Assembly (NCBI GenBank): GCA_002425935.1
Contig: DINE01000014.1
Location: 1 to 34,602, forward strand
Source: Bacteroidales bacterium UBA5548
Lineage (GTDB): Bacteria > Bacteroidota > Bacteroidia > Bacteroidales > UBA932
Direction of reading: 5' to 3'
Length of the DNA stretch: 34,602 bases
Below the pieces are notes generated by a model, which saw only the letters and a list, made by a program, of their open reading frames with translations, had not been told where the DNA came from and searched no databases. Every line of letters starts with the position of its first letter. The stretch's first letter is position 1. The position numbers were made by a program, and so were the translations under genes. Positions 7,460-16,095 of this stretch are shown piece by piece.

Positions 7460-9814
7460 TTAATTAAAGAAAAACGGATCCCTGCCTGAAGAGCTCCCCT
7501 CAAGCTCCTCGTCACCTCCGGTACACCTTAAGTCAGCAGTAAATCCCGGCGGTGCAGTGAATGCGTCAAGCGACGAAACTCCAAGCGTGCCATCTTTCAA
7601 TACTTTCTGCATAAACAGACCCCAAATAGGCAAGGCCATATTTGAACCTCCACCCAGTGCCAGACTCTCGAAGTGAACCTGCCTGTCCTCGGCTCCGACC
7701 CAAACACCAGCTGTTAGTCTTGGCATATATCCTATAAACCATCCGTCACTCTGATCATTTGTGGTACCGGTTTTACCCGCAAGAGCTCCTTCTGGTATAT
7801 ACCTGAATCTCAGCCTTGCTGCTGTACCTTCGTTCACGACACCCTGCATCAGGTTTACCATTAGATACGCTGTCTCCTCGCTTATGGCCTCCCTCTTTCT
7901 GGCTGTAAAATTACTAAGAACATTACCTGATTTATCTTCAATTCTCAGAACAAACATAGGGTCAATGTGTACGCCCCTGCTCGGATAAGTATTGTATGCC
8001 CCCACCATTTCGAACAGAGTAAGGTCGGCCGGGCCAAGACAGAGCGAAACCACAGGGTCAAGAAAACTCTTCACTCCAAGCTTGCGACACATCTCAACAA
8101 GGGCAAAAGGCCCGAACTGCCTCATTAGGTAGGCCGAAATATTATTGCTGCTTCGGGTAAGGCCCCACTTAAGAGTTACGCTTTTTCCAATCCATTCAGG
8201 CTTATCGGTACTTTCAGGTGTCCATGTAGTGTCCCCCACAATAAAGGTCTGAGGAACATTAACAACTTTATAACAAGGAGTATATCCCTCCTGCATTGCA
8301 AGTGTGTAAAGAAACGGCTTTATTGTTGAACCTACCTGCCTTTTGGCCTGTCTGGCATTGTCATATTTAAAGTACCTGTAGTTCGGGCCACCTACGTAAG
8401 CCTTTACAAATCCCGTCTGCGGCTCAACAGCCATAAATGAAGCCCTCAGGAACGACTTGTAATACCTTATTGAATCGTTAGGTGACATTACAGTATCAAC
8501 ACTCCCCCTCTTATTCCATGAAAAAACAGTCATTTTCACCGGCTTGGTAAAGCTCTCCTCAATCTCCTTCTCCGACGCCCCCGCCGCAGACATCATCCTG
8601 TATCTGTCACTCCATCTTCTTGCCTGCCTCATAATGTTGTCCGTCACACTTTTTGGAACATCATTGGAGAAAGGTCTGTTGTTCTTCCACCTTAGTTCAT
8701 TGAAGAAAACCCGTTGCAACTCCCCGCCCAGGTGTTCGGCAATAGCCTCCTCGGCATAACGCTGCATTTTTGAGTTTATTGTAGTATAAATCTTAAGCCC
8801 CTCCTTGTCAAGGTTGTATTTTGTGCCGTCAGGTTTAAGGTTTTTATTCAGCCATCCGTAAAGAGGATCCTCTCTCCAGAGTGTAGAATCGGCCTTGAAA
8901 TCCTCATACTGCCTGTAGTCAGATCGCTTTGGTTCATTTGCATTCATCACCCTGCGGAGCATATCCCTGAAATAGGGACCAAGACCCGAATTGTGGTCCT
9001 GCTGGGTATATGAGAGAGTTATAGGTATCTGAACAATTGAGTCGTATGCTGCCCTGTCAATAAAACCGTACTTTCTCATCTGGTTAAGTACGTGGTTTCT
9101 CCTTGCAAGAGACTGTTCCGGGTTTATTACGGGGTTGAACCTTGTAGGCTTGTTAACCATTCCCACGAGAAGAGCTCCCTCCTCTATACTGAGTTGTGAC
9201 GGGTGCTTACCAAAAAAGGTATTTGCCGCTGCCCTTATACCATATGCGTTACTTCCGTAAAATACGGCATTCATGTACATACTCAAAATCTCATGCTTGG
9301 TGTAGTTCCTCTCAAGTTTGACCGCAGTAATCCACTCCTTGAACTTTGAAACTCCAAGTTTGAACATCTTGGCTCCCGGAAGGCTTGTCTTAACGGTATC
9401 CCTCGGGAAGAGAGTTTTAGCGAGCTGCTGTGTAAGAGTACTTCCTCCTCCGCCCGAGCGGGTTCTTCCGAGTAAGATCGATTTCACGCCCACTCTGGCC
9501 AGACTCCTGAAGTCTATCCCGCTGTGGTTGTAAAAACGGACATCTTCAGTCGCTATAAGTGCATCTACAAGAGATGGCGAAAGTTCGTCGAAAGTTACAA
9601 ACGATCTGTTTTCGATATGGAAGGTAGTGAGTATCTCCCCATCCTCTGAAATAATCTCTGTAGCCAGATTATTTTTAGGATCCTCCAGCTCTTCAAACGA
9701 TGGAATATCCGAAAAAATTCCCACTAAAAGCAGTGTAACAATCAGTATGACAAAGGGACCAAGCACCGCCACCCAAAACCATTTTAACAACTTTTTTCTC
9801 TTTGCAATATCCAT
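7460..9814 (-). CDS. Class A penicillin-binding protein (PBP1A type)
   Basis: Bifunctional peptidoglycan glycosyltransferase and DD-transpeptidase anchored in the inner membrane. The protein has 784 residues from the ATG at 9814. An in-frame TTG at 9826 would add four residues, which I consider unlikely. After a cytoplasmic Lys/Arg-rich start, one membrane segment covers about residues 12-34. The glycosyltransferase domain shows ATEDVRFYNHSG with catalytic Glu near residue 90, and GGGSTLTQQLAK. The transpeptidase domain shows S-T-I-K (about 496-499), S-N-N (about 556-558) and K-T-G-T (about 681-684). It is followed by ddl and is divergent from topA. A minus-strand -7 box lies at 9847-9854. 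Confidence 0.95.
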   Translation of the reverse strand: MDIAKRKKLLKWFWVAVLGPFVILIVTLLLVGIFSDIPSFEELEDPKNNLATEIISEDGEILTTFHIENRSFVTFDELSPSLVDALIATEDVRFYNHSGIDFRSLARVGVKSILLGRTRSGGGGSTLTQQLAKTLFPRDTVKTSLPGAKMFKLGVSKFKEWITAVKLERNYTKHEILSMYMNAVFYGSNAYGIRAAANTFFGKHPSQLSIEEGALLVGMVNKPTRFNPVINPEQSLARRNHVLNQMRKYGFIDRAAYDSIVQIPITLSYTQQDHNSGLGPYFRDMLRRVMNANEPKRSDYRQYEDFKADSTLWREDPLYGWLNKNLKPDGTKYNLDKEGLKIYTTINSKMQRYAEEAIAEHLGGELQRVFFNELRWKNNRPFSNDVPKSVTDNIMRQARRWSDRYRMMSAAGASEKEIEESFTKPVKMTVFSWNKRGSVDTVMSPNDSIRYYKSFLRASFMAVEPQTGFVKAYVGGPNYRYFKYDNARQAKRQVGSTIKPFLYTLAMQEGYTPCYKVVNVPQTFIVGDTTWTPESTDKPEWIGKSVTLKWGLTRSSNNISAYLMRQFGPFALVEMCRKLGVKSFLDPVVSLCLGPADLTLFEMVGAYNTYPSRGVHIDPMFVLRIEDKSGNVLSNFTARKREAISEETAYLMVNLMQGVVNEGTAARLRFRYIPEGALAGKTGTTNDQSDGWFIGYMPRLTAGVWVGAEDRQVHFESLALGGGSNMALPIWGLFMQKVLKDGTLGVSSLDAFTAPPGFTADLRCTGGDEELEGSSSGRDPFFFN

Positions 9815-9846
9815 TTTATGAATCAATTTCCGGGTCTGTTAAATGG

Positions 9847-9854
9847 CAAAATTA
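9847..9854 (-). promoter_or_regulatory. -7 box for the PBP1A-ddl transcript
   Basis: The minus strand reads TAATTTTG, a full TAnnTTTG match, 32 bases before the ATG at 9814. It stands back-to-back with the topA promoter about 36 bases away. Confidence 0.55.
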
Positions 9855-9864
9855 GAAATAAAAA

Positions 9865-9897
9865 TTTTGATAATCCCTTAATTTATCCTTTACTTTG
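9865..9897 (+). promoter_or_regulatory. Candidate topA promoter
   Basis: A TTTTG (9865-9869) is followed after 20 bases by TTACTTTG (9890-9897), one base off the TAnnTTTG consensus. The spacing fits the Bacteroidetes -33/-7 arrangement, and the box lies 23 bases before the topA ATG. Confidence 0.5.
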
Positions 9898-9920
9898 CGC
9901 CATCAAGGATTATTTTATCT

Positions 9921-12233
9921 ATGGGAGAGAACTTAGTTATCGTTGAGTCTCCGGCTAAAGCCAAGACTATCGAAAAGTTTCTGGGCAGCGGATTTACGGT
10001 CAAATCAAGTTTCGGTCATATACGGGATCTTTCAAAAAAGAATCTTGGAATCGATATCGAAAACGGATTTGAACCAGAATATCTTATTTCAGACGACAAA
10101 AAGAAGGTTGTATCTGAGCTTAAGGCTCTTGCAAAAAAAGCACAGACAGTCTGGCTGGCATCCGACGAGGACCGCGAGGGGGAGGCTATTGCATGGCACC
10201 TGTTCAAAACACTGGACCTCAAACCAGAGAAGACCAAAAGAATCGTATTTCACGAAATAACCAAAGATGCTATCCTGAATGCCATTGAGAACCCAAGAGG
10301 CATTGATATGAACCTTGTAATGGCGCAGCAGGCAAGAAGAGTTCTCGACCGTCTGGTAGGATTTGAACTCTCTCCTGTATTATGGAAAAAGGTAAAACCA
10401 AAACTCTCAGCCGGCAGGGTACAGTCCGTTGCATTAAGATTAATTGTTGAGAGGGAGAGGGAGATTCAACAGTTTTCTGCAAAGTCTCAGTTTAAAGTTG
10501 AGGGGCTGTTCAACCCAGCAGATCAGGCTAAGACAGTTAAGGTAACTGCCGAAATTCCAGAGAGGTTCGATAATGAAGAGGCTGCTCTTAAAGTTCTTAA
10601 AAGCTGTATTGATGCGCAGTTCCAGATCTCAGACATAGAGGAGAAAGAGTCCAGAAGAACACCACCTGCTCCATTTACAACATCCACTCTTCAGCAGGAG
10701 GCATCAAGAAAGCTTGGCTTCTCGCTTAACCAGACAATGAAGAGCGCACAGAATCTTTACGAATCGGGATACATAACATATATGCGTACAGACTCCGTGA
10801 ACCTGTCCAAGATGGCTATTGCCTCTGCAAAACAGGTCATTACAGACATGTATGGCAAAGAGTATTCTAAGACCCGCCAGTATGCTACAAAAAGCAAAGG
10901 GGCACAGGAGGCGCACGAGGCAATCCGCCCAACCTACATGAGCAATCTTGACATTGAGGCGTCGCCGCAGGACAAAAGGCTATACAACCTAATCTGGAAA
11001 AGGACACTTGCATCACAAATGGCAGATGCAACAATACAAAGAACCCAAATCTCAATAACCTCTGCAAGTGTAGCACACAAATTTGAAGCTACAGCCGACA
11101 GGGTCACCTTTGACGGATTTCTTAAAGTGTACATGGAGTCAAAAGATGATGACTCTTCGGAGGAGGATCACGAAATGATGCTGCCCGCACTTACTAAGGG
11201 ACAGCAGATGAATCGCCTGGCAATAAAGGCAACAGAAAAGTACACTCAAAAACCGCCAAGATACACCGAGGCCAGTCTGGTTAAAAAGCTTGAAGAGCTT
11301 GGAATCGGAAGGCCATCTACATATGCTCCTACAATCTCTACCCTAAGTCAGAGAGGCTACATTGTAAAGGACAACCGCCCGGGACAGGAGAGAAGCTACA
11401 AAGAGCTTTTGCTTGAGAAGAGCGAAATTGTATCAGCAGTCAAAACAGAGGTCTGGGGAGTCGAGAAGTCCAAGCTGTTCCCCGAGGACATTGGAATACT
11501 TGTAAATGACTTTCTTGTTGAAAATTTCCAGAAAATCGTTGATTACAACTTTACCGCAGGAATAGAGGAAAATTTTGACCTGGTGGCAGAGGGCAAACTT
11601 GTATGGAACAGACTGATCTCTGATTTTTATACTCCTTTCCACACACGAGTTGACGAAACCTTAACCATCTCAAGGCCTGCCAGTGCAGAGAGGGTTCTTG
11701 GCACCGACCCTAAGAGTGGTAAAAAAGTACTCGTAAGACTCGGCAGATTTGGCCCGCTCGCACAGATCGGAGACACCGATGATCCTGAAAAACGCTTCAT
11801 GAGCCTCTCAAAAGGGCAGCTAATTGAGACAATCACACTCGAAGAGGCACTTAAACTTTTTGACCTTCCGAGAGTCGTCGGAGATCACAATGGTCAGGAG
11901 ATTGTTTGCGCAATCGGAAGATTCGGCCCGTATATAAGATACAACGGATCGTTTATCTCTCTGGGAAAAGATAATGACCCCCGGACTGTAACTCTGGAAA
12001 AATGCATATCTTTAATTGAAGAACACAGCACAAAAGAGGCACAGAAGAGCATCAAAAGCTTTGCAGAGGAGGGTATCGATATTCTGAACGGCCGCTTTGG
12101 CGCCTATATCAAAAAGGGCAAAAACAACTATAAAATTCCAAAAGGTGTTGCACCTGAATCAATTGATCTGGAGATGGCAAGGGAGATAATTGCCAAGGCA
12201 GACAACGGCAGCAAACCTCGTAAAAAAAGATAG
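9921..12233 (+). CDS. topA: DNA topoisomerase I
   Basis: Type IA topoisomerase that relaxes negative supercoils. The protein has 770 residues. The TOPRIM domain comes first (VIVESPAKAKTIEKFLG, residues 7-23; SDEDREGEAIAWHL, 81-94), followed by LSAGRVQSVALRLIVERE and the active-site tyrosine Y287 in YITYMRTDS. The usual C-terminal Cys4 zinc fingers are absent; instead there are repeated LGRFGP / IGRFGPYI / LNGRFGAYIKKG units of the topoisomerase C-terminal repeat type and a basic tail ending KPRKKR. This architecture is normal for the phylum. The gene diverges from pbp1A, and the next gene begins 27 bases after its stop, probably in the same transcript. Confidence 0.98.
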   Translation: MGENLVIVESPAKAKTIEKFLGSGFTVKSSFGHIRDLSKKNLGIDIENGFEPEYLISDDKKKVVSELKALAKKAQTVWLASDEDREGEAIAWHLFKTLDLKPEKTKRIVFHEITKDAILNAIENPRGIDMNLVMAQQARRVLDRLVGFELSPVLWKKVKPKLSAGRVQSVALRLIVEREREIQQFSAKSQFKVEGLFNPADQAKTVKVTAEIPERFDNEEAALKVLKSCIDAQFQISDIEEKESRRTPPAPFTTSTLQQEASRKLGFSLNQTMKSAQNLYESGYITYMRTDSVNLSKMAIASAKQVITDMYGKEYSKTRQYATKSKGAQEAHEAIRPTYMSNLDIEASPQDKRLYNLIWKRTLASQMADATIQRTQISITSASVAHKFEATADRVTFDGFLKVYMESKDDDSSEEDHEMMLPALTKGQQMNRLAIKATEKYTQKPPRYTEASLVKKLEELGIGRPSTYAPTISTLSQRGYIVKDNRPGQERSYKELLLEKSEIVSAVKTEVWGVEKSKLFPEDIGILVNDFLVENFQKIVDYNFTAGIEENFDLVAEGKLVWNRLISDFYTPFHTRVDETLTISRPASAERVLGTDPKSGKKVLVRLGRFGPLAQIGDTDDPEKRFMSLSKGQLIETITLEEALKLFDLPRVVGDHNGQEIVCAIGRFGPYIRYNGSFISLGKDNDPRTVTLEKCISLIEEHSTKEAQKSIKSFAEEGIDILNGRFGAYIKKGKNNYKIPKGVAPESIDLEMAREIIAKADNGSKPRKKR

Positions 12234-12260
12234 TCCCGTACTTTTAACATACTTTCTGAC

Positions 12261-13259
12261 ATGGAATTCAACTACTCCGTTGAGATAATACCGGCAGGCG
12301 CCATTGGCGGAGCCATCGCCGGTGCCCCCGCACTCATTGTTGACACAACAGGCAGCGACGAGATGGCAAAACTGCTGGGAGCTCTCCACTCTGTGAGCAA
12401 CAAAAAGATCTACTACACAAGACCCGGAATAAACGGCCTGGCAAAAACCCTTGAAATAGCACAGGAGTCAGGAATAAAATGTATTATTCTGGGAGGCAAG
12501 GAGCTGCCCGCCCTATCCGTTGCAATTCCTGCCGAAAGCTATACAGCATCTCTTGTCTCTCCCGGCAGCGACACAGGGGACTCCGGAAATCTGTTATCAC
12601 ATATTTTATCAGATAAGAGCTCATCTGAGTTCTCTCATATTGCCTACCAGACATACCGTTACAGGGCAACAGACATGAAAACACTCAAAGAGAGACAGTT
12701 CGAGGAGCTTCGTCTGGGAGAGCTGCGCAAAGACATCTCACTTGCTGAGCCGCTGCTCAGAAACAAAGAGCACATATTTATCGACCTCCGCTCTGTCAGG
12801 TACAGCGATTTTCCGGATAACGACACCCACTCTCCAAATGGAATGTATGCCGAGGAGATATGCCAGATTGCAAGGTACGCGGGAATGGGACAAAATGTTA
12901 AAAGAATATATCTTTTCGGTTACCCTTCTAAATGCAAAGCGGATTCACCATCGTCACAACTGGTAGCCGAGGTGCTCTGGCATGTTGCCGAAGCACTGGC
13001 AATCAATAAGAAAGAGGATCCTGGCGCAACTGGCAAGGATGATCATTTTTTGAGAAAAATTGTAAGCATGGGGGAACACGGCCAGGACATTATCTTCATA
13101 ACGAGCACCTCTACAGGTAGATGGTGGATGGAGGTTCCTGAACTTAAAACTAATAATAATCAATATATTCCATGTGCCTATTCGGATTATGTCACCGCAT
13201 GCTCGGGTGAGGTGCCAATCAGGTGGCTTTTCTTTTTTCAAAAAATAAATCCGAATTAA
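12261..13259 (+). CDS. Degenerate arginase/formimidoylglutamase-superfamily protein
   Basis: The 332-residue protein resembles the C-terminal two thirds of the Bacteroidales formimidoylglutamase-like (arginase superfamily, ureohydrolase fold) proteins. Shared features are the segment around QEFEEL-type RLGELRKDISLAEPLLRN (151-168), FIDLRSVRYSDFP (173-185), PNGMYAEEICQIARYAGM (192-209) and the late RWWMEVPE. The metal-binding signatures of active enzymes are missing: there is no GGxHD or DAHxD motif, and the DxDxxDP site reads D-L-R-S-V-R. I therefore expect no ureohydrolase activity; a structural or regulatory role is possible. It follows topA by 27 bases. The family assignment rests on remembered similarity and is moderately sure; the loss of ligands is read directly. 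Confidence 0.65.
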   Translation: MEFNYSVEIIPAGAIGGAIAGAPALIVDTTGSDEMAKLLGALHSVSNKKIYYTRPGINGLAKTLEIAQESGIKCIILGGKELPALSVAIPAESYTASLVSPGSDTGDSGNLLSHILSDKSSSEFSHIAYQTYRYRATDMKTLKERQFEELRLGELRKDISLAEPLLRNKEHIFIDLRSVRYSDFPDNDTHSPNGMYAEEICQIARYAGMGQNVKRIYLFGYPSKCKADSPSSQLVAEVLWHVAEALAINKKEDPGATGKDDHFLRKIVSMGEHGQDIIFITSTSTGRWWMEVPELKTNNNQYIPCAYSDYVTACSGEVPIRWLFFFQKINPN

Positions 13260-13273
13260 TTATAATTTATTAT

Positions 13274-13281
13274 TATATTTG
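13274..13281 (+). promoter_or_regulatory. -7 box for the Lrp/AsnC gene
   Basis: TATATTTG is a full match to TAnnTTTG, 27 bases before the ATG at 13309, in an AT-rich gap of 49 bases after the preceding gene. No clear -33 element is seen. Confidence 0.55.
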
Positions 13282-13308
13282 TAATCAGACAATATATCTT
13301 TTACCAAT

Positions 13309-13806
13309 ATGCCAAAATATCAGATTGATCAGATCGATCAGAAGATTCTGTCATTTCTTGTAAAAAATGCAAGAATGCCATTTCTTGAGATAGCCCGCGA
13401 ATGTGGCGTCTCCGGAGCTGCTATTCACCAGAGAGTTAAGAAGATGGAGAACTTAGGAATTATTACCGGTTCACGCCTTCTTGTAAAACCCCAGACCCTG
13501 GGGCTTAATGTATGTGCCTTTGTAGGAGTGAGTCTGGCTCAGGCAAACCATTACCCTTCGGTAATCGAAGCACTGAGAAACATTCCTGAGGTTGTAGAGT
13601 GTCACTTCGTAACAGGAAAACACGCTCTGATGTTAAAAATTTATTGCCAGAACCACGACCACCTGATGGAGATCCTTATCAACACCATCCAGAACATCCC
13701 TTCTGTTGAACAGACCGAGACATTTATATCACTTGATCAGGCAATAGAGAGACAAGTTTGGGTAAAAGATTACCCGGGCAAGGCATCAGCAATTAAGAAA
13801 CGCTGA
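13309..13806 (+). CDS. Lrp/AsnC family transcriptional regulator
   Basis: DNA-binding regulator of the leucine-responsive/asparagine type, 165 residues. The N-terminal winged helix begins IDQIDQKILSFLVKNAR and contains the recognition region EIARECGVSGAAIHQRVKKMENLGII (about 25-50). The C-terminal RAM ligand-binding domain (about 70-150) follows, with VVECHFVTGKHALMLKI. Such proteins form dimers to octamers and respond to amino acids; the effector and targets cannot be read here. It has its own promoter candidate, and its last 14 bases overlap the 3' end of convergent ispD. Confidence 0.93.
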   Translation: MPKYQIDQIDQKILSFLVKNARMPFLEIARECGVSGAAIHQRVKKMENLGIITGSRLLVKPQTLGLNVCAFVGVSLAQANHYPSVIEALRNIPEVVECHFVTGKHALMLKIYCQNHDHLMEILINTIQNIPSVEQTETFISLDQAIERQVWVKDYPGKASAIKKR

Positions 13807-14461
13807 GTATCGCACCGGCAAGCAAAAGATCTTCGGGTTTTGTGATTTTAATATTTAACACCTTACCTTGCGTAAGGTGTATTTTCACACCCATACCCTC
13901 AACAACAGAGGCATCGTCGGTAAAAACAGGGCTGTACGCCTGCTCGTAAGCTCTCAAAAGCAAATCTGACTGAAACACCTGAGGAGTCTGCACCATGCGG
14001 TACTCCTCTCTTTTTACAATTACAGAGGAGTCCTCTTTCATAATTCTCATTGAATCTGTCGGTTCCAATACCGGAATAACAGCTCCGCTTTCAGATGCAA
14101 GCTCGTACAATTGCTCAATAAATTCACGTGTTACAAATGGCCTTACCCCGTCATGAACGGCAACAAGTGCTCCTTCCGGCACATGCTTTAGTGCATTCTT
14201 AACCGAGTGAAAGCGGGTAATCCCTCCGGAAACCAAAGTGTGTCTGAATGTAAGTCTGTTCTTAAAACAGTACTCCTTCCAATACTCCTTGTAGGCAGCA
14301 GGAAGAACTAAAATTATCTCAACCGGGAATGAGAGAGAGAGGAATTTTTCAATTGTGTGAACCAGAACAGGTTTATCACCAAGATTCAGAAATTGTTTGG
14401 CAATATCACCACCCATCCGGCTTCCGCTTCCGCCTGCCACTATTACTGCAAAATGTTTCAT
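13793..14461 (-). CDS. ispD: 2-C-methyl-D-erythritol 4-phosphate cytidylyltransferase
   Basis: Third step of the MEP (non-mevalonate) pathway: transfer of CMP to methylerythritol phosphate, leading to isoprenoids such as undecaprenyl phosphate and quinones. The 222-residue protein has the nucleotide-binding loop VAGGSGSRMGGDIAKQF (8-24), VHDGVRPFV, TDSMRI, the cytidine-site TPQVF, TDDASVVE, and the terminal NIKITKPEDLLLA. It is transcribed alone, divergent from purH, with a -7 box at 14510-14517. The gene end overlaps the Lrp/AsnC gene by 14 bases with no terminator between them. Confidence 0.96.
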   Translation of the reverse strand: MKHFAVIVAGGSGSRMGGDIAKQFLNLGDKPVLVHTIEKFLSLSFPVEIILVLPAAYKEYWKEYCFKNRLTFRHTLVSGGITRFHSVKNALKHVPEGALVAVHDGVRPFVTREFIEQLYELASESGAVIPVLEPTDSMRIMKEDSSVIVKREEYRMVQTPQVFQSDLLLRAYEQAYSPVFTDDASVVEGMGVKIHLTQGKVLNIKITKPEDLLLAGAILSVS

Positions 14462-14509
14462 CTTATGGTTTATACGCTTTGAGGCGTTAAATATAGGTAT
14501 TCACATCAA

Positions 14510-14517
14510 CAAAAGTA
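14510..14517 (-). promoter_or_regulatory. -7 box for ispD
   Basis: The minus strand reads TACTTTTG, a full TAnnTTTG match, 48 bases before the ispD ATG. It is back-to-back with the purH -7 box at 14539-14546. Confidence 0.5.
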
Positions 14518-14538
14518 GGTATTTATTATAGATTTTAG

Positions 14539-14546
14539 TAATTTTG
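14539..14546 (+). promoter_or_regulatory. -7 box for purH and the following mre genes
   Basis: TAATTTTG is a full TAnnTTTG match, 16 bases before the purH ATG, giving a leader of about 10 bases. I see no purine-type riboswitch in the 101-base gap between ispD and purH. Confidence 0.55.
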
Positions 14547-14562
14547 TCACCATTTACAAGAT

Positions 14563-16086
14563 ATGGACAACAGAACAATCAAAAGGGCACTAATCTCGGT
14601 TTATCACAAAGAGGGGATTGACATTATCGCAAAGCAACTCAACGAGTTGGGAGTTGAAATATTATCTACGGGAGGCACATACGACTTTCTTACAGATATG
14701 GGCATTCCGGTTACCACTGTAGAACACATCACCTCATATCCTTCGATCCTTGGAGGCAGGGTAAAGACTCTTCACCCTAAGGTATTCGGTGGAATTCTTG
14801 CCAGGCGCTCACACTCAGAGGATATAGCACACCTTGCCGAGTACGGTATACCCGAAATTGACCTTGTGATTGTAGACCTCTACCCATTTGAAAGATATGT
14901 TGCATCCAAGGCCCCTCATCAGGAGATAATCGAGAAGATAGACATCGGAGGAATTTCACTTATCCGTGCTGCAGCAAAAAACTACAACGATGTTCTGATT
15001 GTACCGTGCAAAGAGCTTTATCCGCGCCTTACAGCCATTCTTGAAGAGGGCCGCGGAGTTACCACTCAGGAGCAGAGGGAGTATTTTGCAATGTGGGCAT
15101 TTAATGTAAGTTCGCACTACGACTCTGCAATCTTTAACTATTTCAACAGAGAGGGAAAGGTTGACTCATTTAAACAGAGCCAGACAGAATCGATGCCCCT
15201 GCGATACGGAGAGAATCCTCACCAAAGCGCGAAGTTCTACGGCCCGGCCTCAGGCATTCCTGTTCAGCTCCACGGAAAAGAGATCTCGTACAACAACCTT
15301 TTGGACATAGAGGCAGCAATTGAGCTTATTTCAGATTTCGAAGAGACCACCGTTGCTATTCTCAAACACAACAACGCGTGCGGCTGTGCATCCCGTAAAA
15401 CGGTTAAAGAGGCATGGGACGCGGCTCTTGCTGCAGATCCGGTTTCGGCTTTTGGCGGAATAATCATCTCTAACCGGGAGATTGACGCCAATGCTGCAGA
15501 GGAGATGAACAAAATTTTCTTCGAAGTCGTAATTGCACCCTCATATACCGGTGGCGCACTTGAGATCCTAAAACAAAAGAAAAACAGAATCATCTTAACA
15601 GATAACGGCAAACTTGCCGGAAACACAAAATTCAGGTCACTCCTTGGTGGTGTGCTTGTGCAGGAGAGAGATACCGCAACAGAGAACGCGGCATCGCTTA
15701 CTACAGTAACTAACAAAAAGCCATCCGATAAAGAGACTGCAGATCTTATCTTTGCAAATAAGCTTGTAAAACACTCCAAGTCAAATGCAATCGTTTTGGC
15801 AAAGGACTCAGCTCTTGTTGCATCCGGAATAGGACAGACATCAAGAGTAGATGCGCTAAAACAGGCAATAGCAAAGGCTCAGAGCTTTGAAATTCCGCTT
15901 GAGGGCGCAGTAATGGCCTCTGATGCCTTTTTCCCTTTCCCTGATTGTGTAGAGATAGCCCATAAAGCCGGCATCACTGCTGTAATTCAGCCCGGAGGGT
16001 CGGTAAGAGATGATGAGAGCACTAAATACTGCAACGACAATAATGTTGCAATGGTAACAACCGGAATAAGACACTTTAAACACTAG
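14563..16086 (+). CDS. purH: Bifunctional AICAR transformylase / IMP cyclohydrolase
   Basis: Catalyses the last two steps of de novo purine synthesis: formylation of AICAR using 10-formyltetrahydrofolate and ring closure to IMP. At 507 residues it has the normal two-domain form. The N-terminal MGS-like cyclohydrolase domain carries ISVYHKEGI, ILSTGGTYDFL and VKTLHPKVFGGIL. The transformylase domain carries RYGENPHQ, the catalytic-type KHNNACGCA, DPVSAFGGII, SNAIVL, and near the end IQPGGSVRDDE. mreB starts only nine bases after its stop, so purH probably heads a transcript that includes the cell-shape genes. Confidence 0.98.
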   Translation: MDNRTIKRALISVYHKEGIDIIAKQLNELGVEILSTGGTYDFLTDMGIPVTTVEHITSYPSILGGRVKTLHPKVFGGILARRSHSEDIAHLAEYGIPEIDLVIVDLYPFERYVASKAPHQEIIEKIDIGGISLIRAAAKNYNDVLIVPCKELYPRLTAILEEGRGVTTQEQREYFAMWAFNVSSHYDSAIFNYFNREGKVDSFKQSQTESMPLRYGENPHQSAKFYGPASGIPVQLHGKEISYNNLLDIEAAIELISDFEETTVAILKHNNACGCASRKTVKEAWDAALAADPVSAFGGIIISNREIDANAAEEMNKIFFEVVIAPSYTGGALEILKQKKNRIILTDNGKLAGNTKFRSLLGGVLVQERDTATENAASLTTVTNKKPSDKETADLIFANKLVKHSKSNAIVLAKDSALVASGIGQTSRVDALKQAIAKAQSFEIPLEGAVMASDAFFPFPDCVEIAHKAGITAVIQPGGSVRDDESTKYCNDNNVAMVTTGIRHFKH

Positions 16087-16095
16087 AGATATAAT

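Noticed and set aside
9815..9826. TTG start adding four residues to PBP1A
   Set aside because: The ATG at 9814 gives a normal cytoplasmic start before the membrane anchor; the extension has no support.
15264..15779. Long minus-strand open frame of 171 codons inside purH
   Set aside because: It lies wholly within a well-conserved purH in the opposite direction and the translation shows no family features; it is a shadow frame.
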